This document shows, piece after piece, positions 15,387 through 20,200 of a stretch of 20,200 nucleotides of DNA. The stretch covers positions 1-20,200 of the IMG/VR virus record IMGVR_UViG_3300037493_001133; one strand, given 5' to 3'. This stretch comes from a virus. A model generated the notes under the pieces. That model did no database searches. It saw only the letters and a program-made list of their open reading frames with translations, and was not told where the DNA came from. A program made the translations under genes and the position numbers. Positions within the stretch are counted from its first letter, which is position 1. Each line of letters starts with the position of its first letter.

Positions 15387-16298
15387 ATGGGCAGCTCTCA
15401 AGTACTTCCTACGCCGCTTAGCGGTGGTGGCGGCAGCGCGTATACTCCCACGGTTGATGGCTGGTTTGGCGATGGCATGGACGGAGATGCAGTCCTTGCC
15501 GTTCTGACCACGCTTAGCAGGGAGACGTACTATGGCAACCTGACGATTACGGGAACCGGCACGCTAAAGCCCGCTGGTTTCCGTCTCTTCGTCAAGGGGA
15601 CGCTGACCATCCAGGCGGGCGGCTCCATCAACGATGACTTCAACCCAATCACAGGCGCAGTTGGTGCTACCGGAGGTACGGGCCTCGCAGCACGGAATAC
15701 GCTGAACGCGCAGGCCGGTGGTGGCGGCGGCGGCGGGACAAACGCTGTTGGCGGGGCCGGTGTCACTTCCGGTGGCAACAGCTCCCTGAACGGTGCGGGT
15801 CTTGCTCCTGCCGGTTTAGCCGGAGGGGCGGGTGGAGCTAACCTCGGTGGCGTCGGTGGAGCTTGCACGCAGCCCACTCAGGGCCAGCGTTGGCACGGCA
15901 CGGCTTGGCCGCAGCAGGGACGCTTCAACAACGGTGGTGCCCAGCTCCCGTTCAACGGTGGCAGCGGTGGCGGCGGGGGCGGGTCCAACAATGTCCTGTG
16001 CTCAGGCGGCGGCGGCGGCGCGGGCGCAGGTCTTGTCTGGGTTGCGGCGAAGAATGTGGTGAACGCTGGTCGCATCTCAGCCAACGCTGGCGCAGGCGCG
16101 AACGGCGCAGGAACTGCGGGTGACGCAGGTGGTGGTGCAGGCGGCGGCGGCGGCGCGGTCCTTCTTGCCACCACCACAAGTGTGGCTTCTGTCGGGATTG
16201 TCCAAGCTCTTGGCGGGGCTGGCGGCACAGGCTTTGGGGCAGGCGGGGCTGGTACGGCAGGTAGGCCTGGTTCGGTTCAGGTGGTGGTGCTGGTATGA
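15387..16298 (+). CDS. Glycine-rich tail fibre adhesin/receptor-binding protein
   Basis: 303 aa behind a near-perfect AGGAGGT site 3 bases before the ATG. Residues about 26-78 (TYYGNLTITGTGTLKPAG, FRLFVKGTLTIQAGGSI) are a beta-strand head of a type commonly joined to a Gly-rich body. Residues about 80-300 are extremely rich in Gly, Ala and Asn, with repeated poly-Gly runs of 5-7 (111-117, GGSGGGGGGSNN near 190-202). Gly-rich sandwich domains are known in phage adhesins such as T4-like gp38 of S16, where polyglycine-II helices pack behind receptor-contacting loops. The non-Gly stretch TQPTQGQRWHGTAWPQQG (about 162-179) may be an exposed loop. Role: host recognition, by analogy. Confidence 0.7.
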   Translation: MGSSQVLPTPLSGGGGSAYTPTVDGWFGDGMDGDAVLAVLTTLSRETYYGNLTITGTGTLKPAGFRLFVKGTLTIQAGGSINDDFNPITGAVGATGGTGLAARNTLNAQAGGGGGGGTNAVGGAGVTSGGNSSLNGAGLAPAGLAGGAGGANLGGVGGACTQPTQGQRWHGTAWPQQGRFNNGGAQLPFNGGSGGGGGGSNNVLCSGGGGGAGAGLVWVAAKNVVNAGRISANAGAGANGAGTAGDAGGGAGGGGGAVLLATTTSVASVGIVQALGGAGGTGFGAGGAGTAGRPGSVQVVVLV

Positions 16299-16480
16299 AC
16301 ACCCAGACATGGCTCATCTTTGAGGCTGACGCGACTCAGTCCTACATTGACGCGCAGCTCGCCCAGCATCCAGATACGGGCAGATACTTCCTTGGGTGCC
16401 CGCCGTTCCTCCAACAGCAGGCGGCTGACGAGGGGTGGACGTTTGAACCGCCGCATGTCTGGGTGGAGATGCTGCCGTGA
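16295..16480 (+). CDS. 61-aa protein coupled to the adhesin gene
   Basis: The ATG overlaps the adhesin stop as ATGA, and the next gene's GTG overlaps this stop as GTGA, so it is translationally embedded in the fibre cassette. It begins MNTQTWLIFEADATQSYIDA and ends GWTFEPPHVWVEMLP. It is acidic, with five aromatic residues in the last half, and has no membrane helix or motif. Small proteins next to adhesin genes can be fibre-assembly chaperones, but nothing here identifies that. Function unknown. Confidence 0.6.
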   Translation: MNTQTWLIFEADATQSYIDAQLAQHPDTGRYFLGCPPFLQQQAADEGWTFEPPHVWVEMLP

Positions 16481-17004
16481 TCCGCGTTGCGCTGTACCGT
16501 AAACTCAACATGGTGCAGCGTGTCGCCTCTTTTTCGGCTGGTTCCGGCATCAGCCTGTCTGAGTCTGGGTCGATAAGCGCACCAGATGAGATTGTGCTCA
16601 CCATCGCTGCCACGGGTGGTGGTGGTGGCACGCCCTCGACTACGGTCGTGTCGGGGACCACGCCGGGCCTGTCGCCTGTCGTCGGCGTGTCCACGGACTT
16701 CGCGCGCGGGGACCACTCGCACGGTACGCCCACTGTGCCCGCGCACACGGCTCTCAGTGCCCTCGCGTGGGCGTCGGCAGGGCACACGGGCAGCTCGACT
16801 GCCGTTGCCGCGTGGAACGGCGGCGGGACGGCGGCGGTGGTGCAGGCCACGACCGACGAGACGATGCTTGTGCGTCGTGCTGGGACGCTCCAGTGGGTGC
16901 CGCTAGTGGCGGGCATGTTCCTCGTCACTAGCAGCGACCTCATCATCGACGGTACGGTTCCGACCATGAACGGTGCCGTCGTCTTCTCCGGGAGCATCCT
17001 GTGA
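16477..17004 (+). CDS. Tail fibre protein with DHSHGTP motif
   Basis: 175 aa, GTG start overlapping the previous stop (GTGA), with weak SD context. Residues 67-85 end in DFARGDHSHGTP, a motif recurring in phage tail fibre and collar-type repeats (variants of ARADHxHGTP). Residues about 92-142 (ALSALAWASAGHTGSST, LVRRAGTLQWVPLV) also resemble recurring fibre modules. A Gly run (GGGGG, 47-51) and Thr/Ser/Gly linkers lie near the N-terminus. No catalytic motif. It is short for a whole fibre, so it may be a fibre segment that joins the next gene product. The fibre assignment is good; the architecture is inferred. Confidence 0.7.
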   Translation: MIRVALYRKLNMVQRVASFSAGSGISLSESGSISAPDEIVLTIAATGGGGGTPSTTVVSGTTPGLSPVVGVSTDFARGDHSHGTPTVPAHTALSALAWASAGHTGSSTAVAAWNGGGTAAVVQATTDETMLVRRAGTLQWVPLVAGMFLVTSSDLIIDGTVPTMNGAVVFSGSIL

Positions 17005-17981
17005 GCCTCGTAGCCCTGACTCATCGTCGCCTCGCTACGGTGAGTGCCGGTAGCGCGACCATCGCGGCCCTCCTTGACGCCATCTGGACCGTTGTCGGAC
17101 CCACCGTGACAACCTACTCAGACGGTAGCGCACGCCTATTTACGGGCGCAGGCGCGACAGGCTGGACGTGGACGCGCTATCAGAACGCAGGCGTGACCGA
17201 GGCTCTCTACGCCACGCCCGCGAACGGAACGATGGCCCAGCGCGTCATCCTCGCGGGCAGGTCGGCTGCCCCCGCACCCTCGCCGACGATGATCTCGCCA
17301 GACTCGTTCTTGGCGAGTAGTCTGCTCATCAGTCACCAGCTAAGCGCGGGCGCGTTCACGACGTGGAACGGCGCGACCCCGTTCACGACCGCGCGGTTCA
17401 TGGGGTACACGCGGGCGATGGCGTCGGCTGCTGGCTTCACGACGTTGTCGGCATGTGTCTACGAGACGCAAGAAACCATCATCGTTGAGGTGTTGACCAA
17501 CGGTACGGGCGTGCAGTTCGCGCTGGCTGGGGCCATCTACGACCCGGAGACGACGGCAGCAGCAACGGCTGAGACAGACGGTCGTCGCTACGGTGTCGTC
17601 GTCTGCGGCGGCGCGCTCGTCAGTAACTTTCTCGGCTCTGCGAGTACCGGTGGGATGTGGGTGCATGGGACGGGCGCGGGAGTTGCTCACGGGTACGTTT
17701 GGCGTCCGGGTGTCAGCACCGTGGACACGGTAGCGCGTCAATGGCTCACGACGGGAACGCAGACCACATCGCAGATGACCGATCTCGCAGCACAGTTCCC
17801 AGGCCAGCCTCTGTTCATCTCTGCGTCAAGCGGGTGGGCTGGACGCGTCCGCGAAATGTTCTGGTCCCGCCCGATGCTCTACCACACGCGCGTGGAGTCC
17901 TCCCCTGGTGTCATCTCAGCCTACGGGGTCGGTGCCAGCACCTCCTCCGCGACGGGCGATGCCCTCTTCCTGAAGTATTGA
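17001..17981 (+). CDS. Probable virion/tail protein, 326 aa
   Basis: GTG start at 17001 overlapping the previous stop (GTGA). The sequence is Ala/Thr/Gly/Ser-rich with aromatic residues spaced as in beta structures (TWTRYQNAGVTEALYATPAN, LLISHQLSAGAFTTWNGATP). ACVYETQETIIVEVLTN and IYDPETTAAATAETDGRRYG recall blocks seen in uncharacterised phage virion proteins. There is no membrane helix, active-site pattern or signal peptide. Coupling to the fibre genes suggests a tail or fibre component. I do not recognise a named family. Confidence 0.65.
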   Translation: MSLVALTHRRLATVSAGSATIAALLDAIWTVVGPTVTTYSDGSARLFTGAGATGWTWTRYQNAGVTEALYATPANGTMAQRVILAGRSAAPAPSPTMISPDSFLASSLLISHQLSAGAFTTWNGATPFTTARFMGYTRAMASAAGFTTLSACVYETQETIIVEVLTNGTGVQFALAGAIYDPETTAAATAETDGRRYGVVVCGGALVSNFLGSASTGGMWVHGTGAGVAHGYVWRPGVSTVDTVARQWLTTGTQTTSQMTDLAAQFPGQPLFISASSGWAGRVREMFWSRPMLYHTRVESSPGVISAYGVGASTSSATGDALFLKY

Positions 17982-17988
17982 GGACGCT

Positions 17989-18183
17989 ATGACCTACCTA
18001 GAGCAGATCGAACAGTACGTCGGGTACTACCCGAAGACTGCGTTCGCCTCCGTGCCCGTGACCTGTGGCGTAACGACACTGCCCGCGTATCCGGGTGTGG
18101 TGGTGCATATCTGGGAAGAAGACTACTGCGAGCTGGAGGACGCGACCAAGCAAGAGATCGCGAGGTTTAAGCTTGTAGGTTAA
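17989..18183 (+). CDS. 64-aa protein of unknown function
   Basis: ATG at 17989, 8 bases after the preceding stop, with GAGGA ahead. It begins MTYLEQIEQYVGYYPKTAFA and has two cysteines (26 and 47) plus an acidic patch (IWEEDYCELEDATKQE). There is no membrane helix and no known motif. It sits between the virion genes and the membrane protein that begins the lysis block. Function unknown. The start and frame are supported by the SD and by tight packing with neighbours. Confidence 0.6.
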   Translation: MTYLEQIEQYVGYYPKTAFASVPVTCGVTTLPAYPGVVVHIWEEDYCELEDATKQEIARFKLVG

Positions 18184-18204
18184 GGAGGCTTACTAGGAGA
18201 GACG
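18182..18204 (+). promoter_or_regulatory. Tandem Shine-Dalgarno sites
   Basis: Two strong sites precede the ATG at 18205: AAGGAGG at 18182-18188 (overlapping the upstream TAA) and AGGAGA at 18195-18200, the latter 4 bases from the start. No second start codon lies between them. The doubled site could raise translation or offer competing ribosome docking ahead of the membrane protein. The sequence is seen; the effect is inferred. Confidence 0.5.
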
Positions 18205-18489
18205 ATGGCACTAGAGACTTTTGTTGCAGCAGTCACCGGACCTCTTGGCGCGCTTGCGCTCGCAATAGGTATCCTTTGGTGGCTTGCGACAAGGCTTGTC
18301 CCGGTCTTTCAGGCGTACCTTGAGTCTCAGGCTGTGAGCTTAAAGAACATGGTCGTCGCGCTAGAGAAGAACGTCGCCGCCCATGAGCGTGACCGAAAGA
18401 TGTTTGAGGCTGCGATTAGCCAGCTTGACACGCGACTAGACCGTGTCGAGTCCGACATCCACACCATCAAGAACAAGCTTGTACCGTAG
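18205..18489 (+). CDS. Membrane-anchored coiled-coil protein, BhlA/spanin-like candidate
   Basis: 94 aa with an N-terminal hydrophobic helix at about 8-29 (GPLGALALAIGILWWLAT), then a charged region whose hydrophobic residues fall in heptad steps from about 42 to 92 (LKNMVVALEKNVAAH, ISQLDTRLDRVESDIHTI). One helix plus a coiled coil is the layout of BhlA/UviB-type holin-like proteins and of inner-membrane spanin subunits. No lipobox gene follows, so spanin is not favoured over a holin-like role. It lies three genes upstream of the endolysin. Topology (N-out or N-in) cannot be told. Confidence 0.6.
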   Translation: MALETFVAAVTGPLGALALAIGILWWLATRLVPVFQAYLESQAVSLKNMVVALEKNVAAHERDRKMFEAAISQLDTRLDRVESDIHTIKNKLVP

Positions 18490-18497
18490 GAGCCACC

Positions 18498-18683
18498 ATG
18501 CCCATCGACACCAAGGAAGCCATCGCTCTGGCCGTGGAAGCGGAGGGACTGGTCGAGTTTATCGTCAAGTCCCTCAAGCCCGATAGCCAGGGGAACAAGC
18601 GTCTCGACAAGTCTGAGGTGCGCGAGCTGCTCCAGCGTCTCGGCCTGTTCACTGCTCACGTTGCACGCGACTACGTGGACTGA
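18498..18683 (+). CDS. 61-aa protein with EF-hand-like loop
   Basis: ATG at 18498 with AGGAG 5 bases upstream. Its TGA overlaps the holin ATG (TGATG). It is helical: MPIDTKEAIALAVEAEGLVE, then a turn, then VRELLQRLGLF. Residues 29-40 (DSQGNKRLDKSE) follow EF-hand loop spacing, with D29, N33, D37 and E40 in ligand positions, but Q31 and K34 replace the usual Asp/Asn and Gly. Calcium binding is therefore doubtful. A second 61-aa protein at 19738 aligns without gaps. Placement inside the lysis block suggests a lysis-timing or accessory role, which is unproven. Confidence 0.6.
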   Translation: MPIDTKEAIALAVEAEGLVEFIVKSLKPDSQGNKRLDKSEVRELLQRLGLFTAHVARDYVD

Positions 18684-19129
18684 TGGAACCCACAGATACC
18701 GCAAAGGATGCCATCGTCGCCCAGGTGGTGGACGATGCCGTCATCGTGGAGCAACCGACTGTGACGGTCGCAGAGGTTGCAACGGTAGAGGCCAGCGGTG
18801 TCTTCTCTTCCCTGTACGACACGCAGGGCGGCACCGTTGCCGCTATCTTATTCGGCCTCGCGGTCGTCGTCGTCGTCCAGCTCCTCGTCGCGCGGATCTT
18901 CTCGCGAACGAAGAGCATGGTTGAGTCTCTGACTTTCTTCGCGACCTCGATGGTAGCGTTTCTGGTCGCGGTCTATATCTGCGACCTGCTCATCGCTGGG
19001 CCCGACGTGCTCCTGCTCCGGGAAGGCGAACGGTCCTCCATCGTTTCGTTCATCGAGGACATTTGCCTTATGACGTTCGCGTACTTTTTCGGGACCAAGA
19101 ACGGGAGCGTGACGAATGACCCTGACTGA
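18683..19129 (+). CDS. Putative holin with three membrane helices
   Basis: 148 aa, starting in a TGATG overlap. An acidic, polar N-terminus (1-48) is followed by three hydrophobic segments: about 51-72 (TVAAILFGLAVVVVVQLLVA), about 84-105 (TFFATSMVAFLVAVYICDLL) and about 120-137 (IVSFIEDICLMTFAYFFGTK). Holins permeabilise the inner membrane so that the endolysin can reach the wall. Helix count, length and position directly ahead of the endolysin support the call. The long N-terminal extension (about 50 aa) is unusual for a class I holin. The ATG of the endolysin overlaps its 3-prime end by 14 bases. Confidence 0.7.
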   Translation: MEPTDTAKDAIVAQVVDDAVIVEQPTVTVAEVATVEASGVFSSLYDTQGGTVAAILFGLAVVVVVQLLVARIFSRTKSMVESLTFFATSMVAFLVAVYICDLLIAGPDVLLLREGERSSIVSFIEDICLMTFAYFFGTKNGSVTNDPD

Positions 19130-19565
19130 ACACTTCTCCTTCGAGGAGCTCACCCGCACGGGCAAGGCCGACCTCCAGGACGCCAACCGCCGCGAGGCCC
19201 GCGACTACTACGACCGGCTCAAGCTCGTTGCCCAGATGCTGGAAGTGATCCGCGCGAAGTTCGGGGCCGTGCGCGTCAACTCTGGCTTCCGAGGCCCCGC
19301 CGTCAACGCGGCAGTGGGCGGGAGCGCCACCTCCCAGCACTCCAAGGGCGAAGCCGCGGACATCGTGTGTCCCGCCGTCACGGTGGACGAGCTCCACCGC
19401 TGGATCGTGGTCGAGAGCGGGATCGCCTTCGGCCAGTGCATCCTGGAGAAGCCGCCTGGTAGCGCGTGGCTGCACATTAGCCTCGGTGCGCCCTACCGGG
19501 ACCCGAAGCGATGCGGCGAGAGCCTGTACTTCGATGGCAAGACCTACACGCCGAAGCGTTACTAG
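19116..19565 (+). CDS. Endolysin, M15-type zinc peptidase (D-Ala-D-Ala carboxypeptidase-like)
   Basis: 149 aa, ATG at 19116 with GGGAG 8 bases upstream. The M15 signature is complete: VNSGFRGPAVNAAVGG, then SQHSKGEAADI, giving zinc ligands H75 and D82, and WLHIS with H120 as the third ligand. The family cleaves peptide bonds in the peptidoglycan stem; here it acts as the lysis enzyme with the adjacent holin. No signal peptide is seen, so release through the holin is expected. It is a single-domain enzyme with no wall-binding domain. Its third-position GC is higher than in the membrane protein at 18205 (see findings). Confidence 0.9.
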   Translation: MTLTEHFSFEELTRTGKADLQDANRREARDYYDRLKLVAQMLEVIRAKFGAVRVNSGFRGPAVNAAVGGSATSQHSKGEAADIVCPAVTVDELHRWIVVESGIAFGQCILEKPPGSAWLHISLGAPYRDPKRCGESLYFDGKTYTPKRY

Positions 19566-19584
19566 GTCACCTAGGGGACCCCTA
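19562..19584. promoter_or_regulatory. Two overlapping odd palindromes after the endolysin gene
   Basis: CTAGGTCACCTAG at 19562-19574 and TAGGGGACCCCTA at 19572-19584 are each perfect 6-bp arms about a single central base. Their centres (19568 and 19578) lie exactly 10 bases apart, one helical turn. They overlap by TAG, and the first covers the endolysin stop codon. Such spacing suits tandem dimer binding. A one-base loop cannot form a tight hairpin, so a terminator is less likely. Role inferred. Confidence 0.4.
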
Positions 19585-19656
19585 CCCCAGAAAGGCGACG
19601 CGCTACCCCGGCATGGTGTCGAGGCGGCGCGTCGTCTCGCTATGGGGTACTCTGTG

Positions 19657-19678
19657 CGTGCGCTTAATCGGGCGCACG
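19657..19678 (+). repeat. GC-rich hairpin in the 172-base gap
   Basis: CGTGCGC (19657-19663) pairs with GCGCACG (19672-19678) across TTAATCGG, possibly with two G-U pairs. Only TT follows on the plus strand, so it is a poor terminator. It may be a leader structure for the 61-aa gene at 19738. The gap (19566-19737) otherwise shows no gene and no clear promoter. Confidence 0.35.
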
Positions 19679-19737
19679 TTGCCCTCGGCGTCCTCGGCAT
19701 AGTGTCGGGGCAGTCGGGGGCGACGAACAGGAGGCCC

Positions 19738-19923
19738 ATGCCCTACGACCCTGCCGAGCTAGTCGAGCTGCCCACTGAGGTGCTCGCCGTCATCACGGAA
19801 ATGCGCGCCGCGACCCGTGCGAGTAGCGACGGCGGGACCAAGGTCACGCGTGCCGAGCGCCGGCGCATCGTCCGCGCCGCGCTTCATCTGGCGTTTGTCC
19901 TGACGCGCGACGGGATCGACTAA
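19738..19923 (+). CDS. Second 61-aa small protein
   Basis: The start is the ATG at 19738, chosen for AGGAGG three bases upstream. An in-frame ATG at 19642 has no SD and the longer reading from 19486 overlaps the endolysin. The protein is MPYDPAELVELPTEVLAVIT, then SSDGGTKVTRAERRRIV, ending LTRDGID: two amphipathic helices around a polar Gly turn. It aligns end to end with the 61-aa protein at 18498 (13 identities, no gaps). Its TAA overlaps the next ATG (TAATG). Function unknown. No membrane segment. Confidence 0.65.
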   Translation: MPYDPAELVELPTEVLAVITEMRAATRASSDGGTKVTRAERRRIVRAALHLAFVLTRDGID

Positions 19924-20200
19924 TGGCCGTCACCCTCGCGCCCACCCACCTCCCGCATGTGCAGGTCATCACGACCGGCACCTCGAATGTCTGCACGCAG
20001 GTCAACCTGCCAGCTACCAGGCACCTCGCGCTCAACCTTCACAACCGAGACAACGCCACGAAAGAGGCGATGGTGTCCTTTGACCAGACCTTGACCGACG
20101 GCGGCGCAGCCCCGGCTACCGGGGGCTGGACCATCGACGCGTACCTCGCGTACAACGTCAACGGGAACGGCGCGAACGGGGTGGCTAGCATCACCAAGCT
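19923..20200 (+). CDS. Unknown protein, C-terminus beyond the window
   Basis: ATG at 19923 in a TAATG overlap with the preceding gene. The frame is open for 92 codons to the window edge, starting MAVTLAPTHLPHVQVITTGT. It is beta-prone, Asn/Gly/Thr/Ala-rich (FDQTLTDGGAAPATGGWTID), with no membrane helix and no motif. The composition suggests a virion surface protein, but this is weak evidence. Coupled translation with the 61-aa gene implies co-expression. Length and domains beyond the edge are unknown. Confidence 0.6.
   Translation, partial: MAVTLAPTHLPHVQVITTGTSNVCTQVNLPATRHLALNLHNRDNATKEAMVSFDQTLTDGGAAPATGGWTIDAYLAYNVNGNGANGVASITK

Noticed and set aside
15700-16250. GGC/GGT-rich tracts as a DNA repeat array
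   Set aside because: Explained by the poly-Gly coding of the adhesin; no regular DNA unit length was found.
19613-19702. Possible 29-aa ORF in the gap after the endolysin
   Set aside because: No ribosome site, Arg-rich random-like sequence.
19486-19923. 145-codon version of the second 61-aa gene
   Set aside because: It overlaps the endolysin in another frame and its start has no SD; AGGAGG supports 19738.

Overview
The window is about 20 kb of a tailed double-stranded DNA bacteriophage (Caudoviricetes) with fairly GC-rich DNA. No host gene, tRNA, integrase, insertion sequence or CRISPR array is visible. The head genes run terminase large subunit, portal, scaffold, major capsid protein, decoration protein. 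They are followed by an adaptor-like and a beta-propeller nozzle-like protein and a glycine-zipper ejection-type protein. I see no tape measure, sheath or tail-tube gene. This order and these gaps point to a short-tailed (podovirus-like) phage, which is inference. The host cannot be named from this sequence.

Region 1 (1-14395, minus strand, transcribed right to left) is the morphogenesis block. In transcription order it holds a 44-aa basic protein with a GTG start, TerL, portal, a zinc-ribbon protein, an acidic Met-rich protein, scaffold, major capsid protein, decoration protein, a stem-loop that may be an attenuator, a putative head-tail adaptor, a 117-aa unknown, a nozzle-like propeller protein, two unknown structural-type proteins, a glycine-zipper protein and a partial gene running off the left edge. 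Most genes abut or overlap by 4-11 bases and have clear Shine-Dalgarno (SD) sites.

Region 2 (14396-14542) is the only divergent intergenic stretch. It should carry the start signals for both strands. A perfect 11-bp inverted repeat spans 14356-14442. No convincing sigma70 promoter could be assigned.

Region 3 (14543-17981, plus strand) is a host-contact/fibre block. It has two small beta-rich surface-type proteins, a glycine-rich adhesin, a 61-aa coupled protein, a fibre protein with the DHSHGTP motif, and a 326-aa likely virion protein. Several are joined by ATGA, GTGA or TAATG overlaps.

Region 4 (17989-19565, plus strand) is the lysis block: a small unknown, a membrane-anchored coiled-coil protein, a 61-aa protein, a three-helix holin candidate and an M15-type endolysin. 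A 172-base gap with palindromes follows. After it come a second 61-aa protein that aligns without gaps to the first, and a partial gene leaving the right edge. The largest gene-free stretches are 172, 147 and 139 bases, so none exceeds 300.

Many long open frames lie antisense to the structural genes. I treat them as shadows of GC-rich coding sequence.
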